The position numbers and the translations under genes are program-made. From Citricoccus sp. K5 (lineage in GTDB: Bacteria > Actinomycetota > Actinomycetes > Actinomycetales > Micrococcaceae): DNA of 64,000 nt. The stretch covers positions 1,688,909-1,752,908 of the forward strand of contig NZ_LR732817.1 in assembly GCF_902506195.1 (NCBI RefSeq), read 5' to 3'. A model generated the notes under the pieces. That model saw nothing but the letters and a program-made list of their open reading frames with translations, did no database searches and was not told the DNA's origin. Within the stretch, counting starts at the first letter, position 1. Each line of letters begins with the position of its first letter. Shown here piece after piece: positions 50,033 to 58,808 of the stretch.

Positions 50033-52045
50033 CTACGGGCCGGTGCGGAGGGTGGGCGCGAGGGCGTCGAGCACGGAACGGTCCTCGATGGTGGAGGGCA
50101 CCACGTACTCCTCACCATCGGCCATCTGCCGCATGGTCTTGCGCAGGATCTTCCCGGACCGGGTCTTCGGCAGCGCGTCCACCACCGCCACCTGCTTGAA
50201 GTCGGCCACGGCGCCAACCGAGGTGCGGACGGTGGCGCGCAGCTCGGCCAGCAGCTCCTCCAGCCCGGCGGAGCCGTCCACCTCCACCCCGGATTTGAGC
50301 ACCACGTAGCCGGAGGCCCGCTGGCCCTTGAGCGGGTCCGCCAATCCGATCACCGCACACTCGGCCACGGCAGGGTGGGCGGCGAGCGCCTGCTCGAGGG
50401 CACCCGTGGAGAGCCGGTGGCCCGCCACGTTGATCACATCGTCCGTCCGGCCCATCACGAAGAGGTAGCCCTCCTCATCGACCAGCCCCGAGTCGCCCGT
50501 GGCGTAGTACCCCTCGAAGGCGCTGAGGTAGGAGTCGATGAAGCGCTGGTCATTGCCCCACAACGTGGTCAGGGTCCCCGGCGGCAGGGGCAACCGGAGG
50601 CAGATGTTGCCCTCGATCCCGGCCTCCACCGGCTGCCCGCTCCCGTCCAGGATCTCCACGGCGTAGCCGGGAGTGGGCCGGGTGCACGACCCGGTCTTGA
50701 CGGGCAGCGCCTCCAGACCCACCGGGTTGGCGCCGATCGGCCAGCCCGTCTCGGTCTGCCACCAGTTGTCCACCACCGGCACGCCCAGCAGGTCACCGAT
50801 CCACCCCTGGGTCTCCGGGTCCAGGCGCTCCCCCGCCGCGAACAGGGTCTGGAGTGCCGACAGGTCATGGTCCCGGGCCAGGTCACCCTCCGGGTCCACC
50901 TTGCGGATGGCCCGCAGGGCGGTCGGTGCCGTGAACAGTGAGCGCACCCCGTGCTGGGCGGCCACCCGCCAGAACGCCCCGGCGTCCGGGGTCCCCACGG
51001 GCTTGCCCTCGTAGAGCACGGTGGTGGCCCCGACCAGCAGCGGCGCGTAGACGATATAGGAGTGCCCCACCACCCAGCCGACGTCCGAGGCGGTGAACAT
51101 CGTCTGCCCGGGGCCGACGTCGTAGATGTTCGCCATGGTCCAGGCCAGGGCGACCGCATGCCCGCCTTGGTCCCGGACCACACCCTTGGGCGAGCCGGTG
51201 GTTCCGGAGGTGTAGAGGATGTAGAGCGGATCCGTGGCGGCCACGTCCACGGGCTCCGCCGGCTCGGCCTCGGCCACGGCCTCGTCCCAGTCGACCCACC
51301 GGGTTCCAGCCTCGGATCCGTTCCCGGCCTCAGTCCCGACGCCGGCCCGCACGCTGTCCCGCACGTCTTCCAGGCGGGTCTCGAAACCCTCGCGTTGCTT
51401 GGCCACCACGGCCCCGACCCGGTGCTGCGCCAGTGCCACGGCCTCGGCCACCGCGGGCAGGTACTCCACACGCCGGCTCGGCTCGATGCCGCCGGAGGAG
51501 GTCACGATCACCGTCGGCTTCGCGTCGTCGATGCGCGCCGCCAGCTCCCGGGCCGCGAATCCGCCGAACACCACGGAGTGCACCGCTCCGATCCTGGCGC
51601 AGGCCAGCATGGCAACGTGCGCCTCCGGCGTCATCGGCAGGTAGATGACCACACGGTCCCCCCGGCCGACGCCCAGGGACACCAGCGCTCCCGCGAAGCG
51701 GGACACCCGGTCCGTCAGATCTGCGTAGCTGATGTGCTCCACGGTGCCGAGCACCGCCGAGTCATAGATGATCGCGGTGCGCTCACCGTGGCCGGCCGCC
51801 ACGTGCCGGTCCAGGCAGTTCACCGCCGTGTTCAACCGGGCCCCGGGGAACCACCGGTAGATCGGTGCCGCCGCATCATCCAGGGCGCGGGTGGGCGGCT
51901 CGGTCCAGTCGATGGCAGCGGCCGCCTCCAGCCAGAATCCCTCTGGATCCTCGATGGACCTGCGGTAGACGGACTCGTACGGCTCAGAGGGCTCGGATGG
52001 CTCAGAGGACGGGGTGGGCTCACGCATTGAGGACGTTGAGGACAT
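50033..52045 (-). CDS. prpE: Propionate-CoA ligase
   Basis: 670 residues, Acs/PrpE subfamily of AMP-forming ligases. An Glu/Pro/Ser-rich N-terminus (about 1-22) precedes YESVYRRSIEDPEGFW. ATP loop LYILYTSGTTGSPKGVVRD at about 270; GQTMFTASDVGWVVGHSYIVYAPL; VVDNWWQTETGWPI; DDVINVAGHRLSTGALE; and the C-terminal catalytic Lys in ALPKTRSGKILRKTMRQM, also the usual acetylation site. PrpE rather than acetyl-CoA synthetase because of the adjacent methylcitrate genes and the NWWQTETGWPI context. It has TAGGTT (52052-52057) exactly six bases before the ATG: leaderless start. It is divergent from gntR-prpDBC and shares operators with it. Confidence 0.92.
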   Translation of the reverse strand: MSSTSSMREPTPSSEPSEPSEPYESVYRRSIEDPEGFWLEAAAAIDWTEPPTRALDDAAAPIYRWFPGARLNTAVNCLDRHVAAGHGERTAIIYDSAVLGTVEHISYADLTDRVSRFAGALVSLGVGRGDRVVIYLPMTPEAHVAMLACARIGAVHSVVFGGFAARELAARIDDAKPTVIVTSSGGIEPSRRVEYLPAVAEAVALAQHRVGAVVAKQREGFETRLEDVRDSVRAGVGTEAGNGSEAGTRWVDWDEAVAEAEPAEPVDVAATDPLYILYTSGTTGSPKGVVRDQGGHAVALAWTMANIYDVGPGQTMFTASDVGWVVGHSYIVYAPLLVGATTVLYEGKPVGTPDAGAFWRVAAQHGVRSLFTAPTALRAIRKVDPEGDLARDHDLSALQTLFAAGERLDPETQGWIGDLLGVPVVDNWWQTETGWPIGANPVGLEALPVKTGSCTRPTPGYAVEILDGSGQPVEAGIEGNICLRLPLPPGTLTTLWGNDQRFIDSYLSAFEGYYATGDSGLVDEEGYLFVMGRTDDVINVAGHRLSTGALEQALAAHPAVAECAVIGLADPLKGQRASGYVVLKSGVEVDGSAGLEELLAELRATVRTSVGAVADFKQVAVVDALPKTRSGKILRKTMRQMADGEEYVVPSTIEDRSVLDALAPTLRTGP

Positions 52046-52057
52046 GGGACCAACCTA

Positions 52058-52079
52058 GGACGTGAGTCACGCCACGTCC
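52058..52079. promoter_or_regulatory. Inverted repeat just upstream of the prpE -10
   Basis: GGACGTG (52058-52064) and CACGTCC (52073-52079) are exact complements with eight bases between. Inside is the smaller perfect palindrome CGTGAGTCACG (52061-52071). The repeat fills the region from -13 to -34 if prpE begins at its ATG, a position where binding would block RNA polymerase. Confidence 0.45.
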
Positions 52080-52083
52080 ACCC

Positions 52084-52094
52084 TGTGTATACGC
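52084..52094. promoter_or_regulatory. Putative GntR/FCD operator, prpE side
   Basis: TGTGTATACGC, built on the GTATAC palindrome typical of FadR-subfamily operators; an identical copy lies at 52167. Confidence 0.55.
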
Positions 52095-52166
52095 AAGACA
52101 GGTCCAAAGCTGAAAAATGGCCGGATTCCGGCCTGATTCTCGCCGAATCACCCATCTTCGGCTATT

Positions 52167-52177
52167 TGTGTATACGC
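52167..52177. promoter_or_regulatory. Putative GntR/FCD operator overlapping the gntR -10
   Basis: Second TGTGTATACGC. It overlaps TACGCT (52173-52178), which ends seven bases before the GTG start of gntR, so binding would block transcription of gntR-prpDBC. Confidence 0.6.
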
Positions 52178-52185
52178 TGGACCCT

Positions 52186-52914
52186 GTGAGAGCCAGTGAA
52201 CGTGCGTACCGGACGCTGCGGCAGGAGATCATCGAAGGTCAGCTGCCTCCCGGATCGATCCTGGGCGAGGTCGAGCAGTCGGCCCGACTGGGCCTGTCGC
52301 GCACGCCGTTGCGCGAGGCCATCGGACGCCTGGTCTCCGAAGGCCTCGCTGCCCCGTCGAGCGGACGCGGGACCGTGGTCACGGAGGTCTCCCTGGACGA
52401 GGCCGACGACCTGTTCGACCTGCGCACGGTGCTCGAGGTGCTGGCCGCGCGTCGGGCCGCCGTGCACGCCGACCCGAAGGTCTTCGGGCAGCTGGCCGCA
52501 CGCTTCGAGTCCGCCGTGGAACCGCTCCGCCGCAGTGAGGATCCGGAGTCCTACTACCGGCTGACCACGGAGTTGGACGCCGCCGTGGACGCCGCCTGTG
52601 CCAACGCCTACCTGGCCCAGCACCTGCGGTCCCTGCGCGTTCACCTCGCCCGGCTGCGCCGCTTCTCCCGCAATGACCCGGCGCGGCTGGCGGCGTCCGC
52701 CACGGAGCACGCCTCCATCGCCAGGGCCCTGGCCGATCGGAATCCCGAACTGGCCGCCGCGACCACCACCCTGCACCTGCACCATGCCTTGGCGCACCTG
52801 CAGTCACACCAGCCCACCGGCACCCAGACCCACCAGAACCACCAGACCGGACCGGCCGAACCAGCCGGATCTGCCACCGACCACCCCACATCCAGCTTGG
52901 AGAGGACCCCATGA
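52186..52914 (+). CDS. GntR-family (FCD type) regulator of propionate catabolism
   Basis: 242 residues. The winged helix (about 1-70) has [40 protein letters not shown] and [20 protein letters not shown]; the helical FCD ligand domain follows ([14 protein letters not shown], Glu/His positions, [15 protein letters not shown]). The C-terminal 40 residues are His/Thr/Gln-rich and odd. The GTG at 52186 is preferred because the frame upstream crosses the operator. Leader is very short or absent. It overlaps prpD by four bases, so regulator and pathway are co-expressed and autoregulated. Ligand is probably 2-methylcitrate, propionyl-CoA or similar (inference). Confidence 0.9.
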   Translation: MRASERAYRTLRQEIIEGQLPPGSILGEVEQSARLGLSRTPLREAIGRLVSEGLAAPSSGRGTVVTEVSLDEADDLFDLRTVLEVLAARRAAVHADPKVFGQLAARFESAVEPLRRSEDPESYYRLTTELDAAVDAACANAYLAQHLRSLRVHLARLRRFSRNDPARLAASATEHASIARALADRNPELAAATTTLHLHHALAHLQSHQPTGTQTHQNHQTGPAEPAGSATDHPTSSLERTP

Positions 52915-54428
52915 TCAACCACGACGTCCGCGTCTACCGTTCCGAAGAAAACCTGCAGCGCCAGGACCAGCTCGCCTGGAAGATGGCCGAGGTCGCCACC
53001 GACACCGTGGCCATCGACCCCGAGGTGGAGGAGATGGTCATCAACCGCATCATCGACAACGCCTCGGTGGCCATCGCCTCCCTGAACCGCGGACCGATCG
53101 TTGCGGCCCGGGCACAGGCCCTGACCCACGCGCCCACGTCCGGCGGACAGGGAGCCTCCGTCTTCGGCATCACCGAGAAGGTCTCCCCGGAATGGGCCGC
53201 CTGGGCCAATGGTGTGGCCGTGCGCGAGCTGGACTACCATGACACCTTCCTGGCCGCCGAGTACTCCCATCCCGGGGACAACATTCCGCCCATCCTGGCG
53301 GTGGCCCAGCACAGCGGTGCCAGCGGCGCCGACCTGATCCGGGGCATCGCCACCGGCTACGAGCTCCAGGTGGACCTGGTCAAGGCCATCTGCCTGCACG
53401 CCCACAAGATCGACCATGTGGCCCACCTCGGCCCCTCCGCCTCGGCCGGCATCGGGACCCTGCTGGGCCTGGACACCGAGACGATCTTCCAGGCCATCGG
53501 CCAGGGCCTGCACACCACGACGGCGACCCGCCAGTCCCGCAAGGGCGAGATCTCCACGTGGAAGGCCCACGCCCCGGCCTTCGCCGGCAAGATGGCCGTC
53601 GAATCTGCTGACCGTGCCATGCGCGGCCAGACCTCGCCCGTGCCGATCTACGAGGGCGAGGACGGGGTCATCGCCTGGATGCTGGACGGACCGGACGCGA
53701 AGTACACGGTGCCCCTGCCGGCGCCCGGCGAGGCCAAGCGCGCCATCCTGGACACCTACACGAAGGAGCACTCCGCGGAGTACCAGGCCCAGGCGTGGAT
53801 CGACCTCGCGCGCAAGCTGCACGGCGAGCATCCCGAGCTCGCCGATCCCGCCAACGTCGCCTCGATCGTCATCCATACCTCGCACCACACGCACTACGTG
53901 ATCGGTTCCGGGGCGAACGACCCGCAGAAGTATGACCCGAAGGCCTCCCGCGAGACCCTCGACCACTCCATCCCGTACATCTTCACGGTGGCCCTGCAGG
54001 ACGGCGCGTGGCACCACGTGGACTCGTACTCCCCCAAGCGGGCCGGACGGCCGGACACCGTGGAGCTGTGGCACAAGGTCACCACGGAGGAGGACCAGGA
54101 GTGGACCCGTCGGTACCACTCCCTGGACATCTCGGAGAAGGCCTTCGGCGGCCGGGTCGTCATCACCACCGCCTCCGGCGAGACCATCACGGACGAGATC
54201 GCCGTGGCCGATGCCCACCCGCTGGGCGCCCGCCCGTTCGCCCGGGAGCAGTACATCCACAAATTCCGCACGCTGGCCGAGGGCCTCGTGTCCGGCGAGG
54301 AGATCGAGCGCTTCCTCGACGCCGTCCAGCGCACCGCGTCCCTCGGCGCCGGTGAGCTGGACCAGTTGAACATCACCGCGGCACCCGGCGTCATCGACCT
54401 GGCCGACGCCCCGAAGGGACTCTTCTGA
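52911..54428 (+). CDS. prpD: 2-Methylcitrate dehydratase
   Basis: 505 residues. MmgE/PrpD family; dehydrates 2-methylcitrate to 2-methyl-cis-aconitate. Conserved stretches: [27 protein letters not shown] (quoted [15 protein letters not shown]), [18 protein letters not shown]-like ([17 protein letters not shown]), [12 protein letters not shown], and [19 protein letters not shown]. Full length, with the N-terminus [20 protein letters not shown]-like typical of PrpD rather than CAD. GGAGAGG lies shortly before the ATG; it overlaps gntR by four bases and prpB by one. Confidence 0.94.
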   Translation: MINHDVRVYRSEENLQRQDQLAWKMAEVATDTVAIDPEVEEMVINRIIDNASVAIASLNRGPIVAARAQALTHAPTSGGQGASVFGITEKVSPEWAAWANGVAVRELDYHDTFLAAEYSHPGDNIPPILAVAQHSGASGADLIRGIATGYELQVDLVKAICLHAHKIDHVAHLGPSASAGIGTLLGLDTETIFQAIGQGLHTTTATRQSRKGEISTWKAHAPAFAGKMAVESADRAMRGQTSPVPIYEGEDGVIAWMLDGPDAKYTVPLPAPGEAKRAILDTYTKEHSAEYQAQAWIDLARKLHGEHPELADPANVASIVIHTSHHTHYVIGSGANDPQKYDPKASRETLDHSIPYIFTVALQDGAWHHVDSYSPKRAGRPDTVELWHKVTTEEDQEWTRRYHSLDISEKAFGGRVVITTASGETITDEIAVADAHPLGARPFAREQYIHKFRTLAEGLVSGEEIERFLDAVQRTASLGAGELDQLNITAAPGVIDLADAPKGLF

Positions 54429-55369
54429 TGCTGTATTCGTCACTGACCGCCGCCGAGAAGCGCGTCCGTCTGCGGCAACTGCTGCAGCCCGGTGCCGCCG
54501 TGCAGTTCCCCGGGGCCTACACGCCCCTCTCCGGCAAGCTGGTGGAGGAGCAGGGGTTCCAGGGGCTGTACATCTCCGGTGCGGTGTTGGCCAACGAGTT
54601 GGCTCTGCCGGACATCGGCCTGACCACGCTGACGGAGGTGGCCCAACGGGCCGGGCAGATCGCCCGGGTCACGGATCTGCCGGCCATCGTGGACGCTGAC
54701 ACCGGCTTCGGAGAGCCGATGAACGTGGCCCGGACCATTCAGGAACTGGAGAACGCCGGGCTCGCCGGATGTCACATCGAGGACCAGATCAACCCCAAGC
54801 GATGCGGCCATCTGGACAACAAGGCCGTGGTGGACCTGGCCACGGCCACCCAGAGGGTGGCGGCGGCCGCGAGCGCCCGCCGGGACGAGAACTTCCTGAT
54901 CATGGCCCGCACCGATATCCGTGGGGTGGACGGCGCCGGCGGTCTGAACGCCGCCATCGACCGGGCCAAGGCCCTGGCAGACGCCGGCGCGGACTCCATC
55001 TTCCCGGAGGCCATGAAGGACCTGTCCGAGTTCGAGGCCGTCTGCAACGCGGTGGACGTGCCTGTCCTGGCCAACATGACCGAGTTCGGCAAGTCCGAGT
55101 TGTTCACCCGCGAACAGCTGGCCTCTGCCGGCGTGGCCCTGGTGATCTACCCGGTGACGCTGCTGCGCTCGGCCCTCGGTGCCATGGAGCGCACCTTGTC
55201 CACCATCCGATCCGAGGGTACCCAGCAGGGCGCCGTCGGTGAGATGCTGACCAGGGCACGCCTCTACGAGCTCGTGGACTACGAGGGCTACAACGGCTTC
55301 GATTCCTCCGTCTTCAACTTCCCGGTACCGGGGTTGGAGACCCGGACGGACTCCGGCGCAGACGCCTGA
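54428..55369 (+). CDS. prpB: 2-Methylisocitrate lyase
   Basis: 313 residues. Cleaves 2-methylisocitrate to pyruvate and succinate. ICL/PEPM family: LVEEQGFQGLYISGAVLAN, PAIVDADTGFGEPMNVART (metal ligands), the catalytic loop INPKRCGHLDNK (Cys about 126; usually KKCGH, here K-to-R), IMARTDIRGVDG and IFPEAMKDLSEF. Standard PrpB length. The start codon shares one base with the prpD stop (TGATG). Confidence 0.94.
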   Translation: MLYSSLTAAEKRVRLRQLLQPGAAVQFPGAYTPLSGKLVEEQGFQGLYISGAVLANELALPDIGLTTLTEVAQRAGQIARVTDLPAIVDADTGFGEPMNVARTIQELENAGLAGCHIEDQINPKRCGHLDNKAVVDLATATQRVAAAASARRDENFLIMARTDIRGVDGAGGLNAAIDRAKALADAGADSIFPEAMKDLSEFEAVCNAVDVPVLANMTEFGKSELFTREQLASAGVALVIYPVTLLRSALGAMERTLSTIRSEGTQQGAVGEMLTRARLYELVDYEGYNGFDSSVFNFPVPGLETRTDSGADA

Positions 55370-55404
55370 ACCCGACCCGACTCCCGTCCCGAAAGGACAC
55401 TCCC

Positions 55405-56559
55405 ATGACTGACACTGAGATCAAGAAGGGCCTCGCCGGAGTGGTGGCGGACTACACCGCCATCTCCAAGGTCAACCCGGACACCAATTCCCTGCTCTAC
55501 CGTGGCTATCCCGTGCAGGAGCTCGCCGCGTCTCTGCCGTTCGAGGCCGTGGCCTATCTGCTGTTGAACGGTGAGCTCCCCACGGACGCCCAGCTGGCAG
55601 CCTTCACGGACCACGAGCGCTCCAATCGAGCTCTGTCCCCGGATGTCAGGGCCGCCCTGGACATGTTGCCGGTGGCCTGCCATCCGATGGACTCGGTCCG
55701 TACCGCCGTGTCCATCCTGGGCGCGCAGCACCCGAAGTCGGAGGACTCCTCACCGGAGGCCGAGATGGAGAAGGCGACGACCCTGTTCGCCCAGCTGCCC
55801 GCCGTCGTCGCCTACGAGCAACGCCGGCGCACCGCCGGTGGTCCCACCGAGCCGGTGGCGCCCCGGGAAGACCTGGACTACTCCCAGAACTTCCTGTGGA
55901 TGACCTTCGGCGAGGAGGCCGATCCCGCTGTCGTCGATGCGTTCCGCGTCTCGATGGTGCTCTACGCGGAGCACTCCTTCAACGCCTCCACCTTCACCGC
56001 ACGCGTCATCACCTCCACCCTGTCCGATCTGCACTCGGCGGTGACCGGGGCCATCGGCGCGCTCAAGGGCTCCCTGCACGGCGGCGCCAACGAGGCCGTC
56101 ATGCACACCTTCGACGAGATCGGCATCCGGCCGGACGAGTCCCAGGAGGAGGCCAAGGACCGCGCCAAGGCCTGGATGGAGGACGCCCTGACCCAGAAGA
56201 AGAAGGTCATGGGCTTCGGCCACCGCGTGTACAAGCACGGCGACTCCCGCGTGCCGACCATGAAGCAGGCGCTCGACGCGATGATCGAGCACTTCGGCCG
56301 CCACGAGATCCTCGGGTTGTACAACGGGCTCGAGCAGGCCATGGACGAGGCCAAGGCCATCAAGCCGAACCTCGACTACCCGGCCGGCCCGACGTACCAC
56401 CTGATGGGCTTCGACACCGAGCTGTTCACGCCGTTGTTCATCGCCGCCCGCGTCACCGGGTGGACCGCGCACATCATGGAGCAGCGCGCCAGCAATTCGC
56501 TGATCCGGCCGCTGTCCGCCTACAACGGGCCGGACGAGCGGCACGTGCCGGGCGCCTGA
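55405..56559 (+). CDS. prpC: 2-Methylcitrate synthase
   Basis: 384 residues, citrate-synthase fold; condenses propionyl-CoA with oxaloacetate. Motifs: YRGYPVQELAASLPFEAVAYLLLNGELP (in two parts), AEHSFNASTFTARVITSTLSD, the catalytic His in GSLHGGANEAVMHTF, GFGHRVYKHGDSRV and the C-terminal PAGPTYHLMGFDTELFTPLF. Assigned PrpC from its operon; a citrate synthase could look similar. AAGGA is six to seven bases before the ATG. A strong terminator follows. Confidence 0.93.
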   Translation: MTDTEIKKGLAGVVADYTAISKVNPDTNSLLYRGYPVQELAASLPFEAVAYLLLNGELPTDAQLAAFTDHERSNRALSPDVRAALDMLPVACHPMDSVRTAVSILGAQHPKSEDSSPEAEMEKATTLFAQLPAVVAYEQRRRTAGGPTEPVAPREDLDYSQNFLWMTFGEEADPAVVDAFRVSMVLYAEHSFNASTFTARVITSTLSDLHSAVTGAIGALKGSLHGGANEAVMHTFDEIGIRPDESQEEAKDRAKAWMEDALTQKKKVMGFGHRVYKHGDSRVPTMKQALDAMIEHFGRHEILGLYNGLEQAMDEAKAIKPNLDYPAGPTYHLMGFDTELFTPLFIAARVTGWTAHIMEQRASNSLIRPLSAYNGPDERHVPGA

Positions 56560-56580
56560 GCCTGACTGCACCGCACGACG

Positions 56581-56630
56581 ACGACCCGGGCGGGGAAGGA
56601 ACACTCACGTTCCCTCCCCGCCCGGGTCGT
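56581..56630 (+). terminator. Terminator after prpC
   Basis: A 21-bp stem with one mismatch (56581-56601 with 56610-56630) around an eight-base loop, followed by TGTTC. The arms begin ACGACCCGGGCGGGGA. Confidence 0.85.
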
Positions 56631-56659
56631 TGTTCAGCGCCGGTGTTCCGGCATCCGGA

Positions 56660-57580
56660 TCAGGGGACCTCGACCTCCATGGAGGTGGCCACGGACCGCA
56701 GCTGCCCGTACTCCTCGGTCTCGAGGAACGCCCTCATGGCCTCCTCCCCTTCGAGTCCGGTGACCTCCTCCGCCGTGTCCTGGGTGACGCTGCCGGACAG
56801 CAGAGTGGCGGTCCCCTCACCGTCGCCCTGAACCGAGGGCTGCGCGTAGAACCACGAGGACCAGAAGGAGTCGTCGGTCGCCTCGGGGTCGAGGTCCTCG
56901 GCCACGTTGACCACCTGCACAGCCAACAGGAATTCCCCGCCCTCGAAGCTCTTGGGGTCCGGCCAGTCCTCGCTGGCCTGGTAGAGGGAGGCCCGGTACC
57001 AGACGGGTCCGGAGCCCGTGGCCTCCGGGATGTCCGGCAGTTCCTCGGCCTCCAAGACCTCCACCACATCCAGCTTGGGACCGTCGTTGTCCGTGGGGGC
57101 GACCCCGGTGGTGGTCCGGTACTCCACGGTGCCCTCGGGGTCCTGGAAGAGCACCACCTCGTAGGGCACGCCCAGATAGTCCAGGAACTCCTCGTTGTAG
57201 TCCTCCTGGCTGGCGCTCCAGGTCTCCGGAAAACTCCACGTGAAGACCCCCGACTCGGAGGTGTAGCTCTGGGTGAGCCCCGTGGTCTGCTCCCCGGACC
57301 CGCTGGCGGTCGGTGAGGCGGAGGCCGTCTCGGTCACGGTGGCGCTCGCGGTCGCCGTGTCACTCGGACTCGCGGTCTCCGTGACGGTCTCCACCGGACT
57401 CGAACTGGGATCGGTCGTGGCGGAAGGCGATTCCGCGGGCTCGCCACCGGTGCCGCAGGCGGTCAGCACCAATCCAGCACTGAGCCCGAGCCCCACGGCG
57501 GCCGCCAGGCGGCGGCTACGGGCTGCGGCTCGGGCGCATCGCCCTGCAGGAAAAGTTCGGTCGGCGGTGCTGGTCATCAT
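56660..57580 (-). CDS. Secreted lipoprotein, hypothetical
   Basis: 306 residues, not recognised by family. The Lipobox LVLTAC (Cys42) follows a basic N-region and hydrophobic core (LAAAVGLGLSAG). A Thr/Ser/Glu-rich, low-complexity linker (ETVTETASPSDTATASATVT) leads to a domain of about 190 residues with FTWSFPETWSASQEDYNEEF, YRASLYQASEDWPDP and FLLAVQVVNVAEDLDPEAT. It might be a PsbP-like or sensor-type extracytoplasmic domain, but that is a guess. GAGGGG precedes two adjacent ATG codons. It is the last gene of the inserted segment before xerD; the 180-base gap to xerD holds the palindrome CATCGATC-CGT-GATCGATG near 57691-57709. Confidence 0.75.
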   Translation of the reverse strand: MMTSTADRTFPAGRCARAAARSRRLAAAVGLGLSAGLVLTACGTGGEPAESPSATTDPSSSPVETVTETASPSDTATASATVTETASASPTASGSGEQTTGLTQSYTSESGVFTWSFPETWSASQEDYNEEFLDYLGVPYEVVLFQDPEGTVEYRTTTGVAPTDNDGPKLDVVEVLEAEELPDIPEATGSGPVWYRASLYQASEDWPDPKSFEGGEFLLAVQVVNVAEDLDPEATDDSFWSSWFYAQPSVQGDGEGTATLLSGSVTQDTAEEVTGLEGEEAMRAFLETEEYGQLRSVATSMEVEVP

Positions 57581-57690
57581 GATCCCCTCGTGTGCCTCGG
57601 TGTGCTCCGTAGGGCACCTCTTCGGCAGGTGGTGGTCTGGTGGTGGTCCGTCTTCCGCCCGGGGACGTCGTCCGGCTCTCACCATCTGAG

Positions 57691-57709
57691 CATCGATCCG
57701 TGATCGATG
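57691..57709. promoter_or_regulatory. Perfect 8-bp-arm palindrome upstream of the lipoprotein gene
   Basis: CATCGATC and GATCGATG are exact complements around CGT, about 110 bases before the ATG of the lipoprotein and 50 bases after xerD's stop. Confidence 0.4.
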
Positions 57710-57760
57710 TCATCACCGTCCGGCCCGACGTTGTGGGATCGTGATGACCTCTCCCCGGCT

Positions 57761-58798
57761 TTAGTGGAGGGCGCGGGGGTGCGCCGCGGCGTAGACCTCG
57801 CGCAGCGTGTCCGCCGTGACCAGGGTGTAGACCTGCGTGGTGGTGACGGAGGCGTGCCCCAGCAGCTCCTGCACCACGCGCACGTCCGCGCCGCCCTCCA
57901 GCAGATGGGTGGCGAATGAATGCCGCAGCGTGTGCGGGGAGACCTCGGCCTCGATGTGCGCCCGTTCCGCGGCCTTCTTGAGGATCGTCCACGCCGACTG
58001 TCGGGAGAGCCGCCCTCCGCGCTGGTTGAGGAACAGCGCGGGGCCTCCGGTCCCGGACTGACCGGCCAGCGTGGGGCGTCCGCGGATCAGCCAGGCCTCC
58101 AGGGCGGTGGCCGCGTAGGAGCCCAGCGGGACGATGCGCTCCTTGGAGCCCTTCCCGAACAGACGGACGACGGCGGTGCCGGACTCCCCCGGTCCCGTCG
58201 CCCCCGGCTCGGGTCGGTTTCCCTGGAGGTCGGCACCGTCCAGCGGGCCGCGGACGGCTCCGACCACGTCGTCGACGTCCAGCCCGACGGCCTCGGAGAT
58301 GCGGGCGCCCGTGGCATAGAGGAACTCGAGCAGGGCCCGGTCCCGCAGACCCGCCGGGGTGTCCGTAGGCACAGCTTCCAGCAGGGCGGTCACCTGGTCC
58401 ACCCGAATCGCCTTGGGCAATTCCTGGGCGGGGCGGGGCGGGGTGACGTCCTGTGCCGGATCCGTCTCCGTGACCTGTTCCAGGGTCCAGAAGCGGTGCA
58501 TACCGCGGACGGCGACGATGGTCCGGGCCGCGGACCGCGGTGAGAGCGGGTGCCCGCCATCGGCACCGGTGGCCAGGGCCTGGAGGAACCCGGTCACGTG
58601 CCGGCGCTCCACCTGGCGGGGCTCGTCCACACCCTGGCCCTGCAGCCACGCCAGGTAACGGCTCATGTCCCGGCGGTAGGCGGCCAGGGTATGGGGGGAC
58701 ATGCCCCGTTCCACGGTCAGGTGGTCCAGGTACGCCTCAGCCGGACGGGCCAGGGCGCGCGGCGGACCGTCCGCGGACTCGGCACTCACCACACTCAT
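57761..58798 (-). CDS. xerD: Tyrosine recombinase XerD
   Basis: 345 residues. Resolves chromosome dimers at dif with XerC. The N-terminal SAM-like DNA-binding domain has [20 protein letters not shown] and [12 protein letters not shown]; the catalytic domain has [15 protein letters not shown] (Arg), [20 protein letters not shown] (His-x-x-Arg), [14 protein letters not shown] (His and Tyr). Odd: about 25 extra residues ([20 protein letters not shown] and on) lie before [14 protein letters not shown], lengthening a loop that is short in other XerD proteins. The conserved partner soj is not adjacent; 12 kb intervenes. Upstream NUDIX stop is ten bases away. Confidence 0.94.
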   Translation of the reverse strand: MSVVSAESADGPPRALARPAEAYLDHLTVERGMSPHTLAAYRRDMSRYLAWLQGQGVDEPRQVERRHVTGFLQALATGADGGHPLSPRSAARTIVAVRGMHRFWTLEQVTETDPAQDVTPPRPAQELPKAIRVDQVTALLEAVPTDTPAGLRDRALLEFLYATGARISEAVGLDVDDVVGAVRGPLDGADLQGNRPEPGATGPGESGTAVVRLFGKGSKERIVPLGSYAATALEAWLIRGRPTLAGQSGTGGPALFLNQRGGRLSRQSAWTILKKAAERAHIEAEVSPHTLRHSFATHLLEGGADVRVVQELLGHASVTTTQVYTLVTADTLREVYAAAHPRALH

Positions 58799-58808
58799 GA
58801 CCGGTCAC

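Noticed and set aside
45592-57760. Classification of the prp/dct segment as an integrative element
   Set aside because: No integrase, transposase or attachment repeats were seen inside or at the edges; GC and codon use look like the neighbours.
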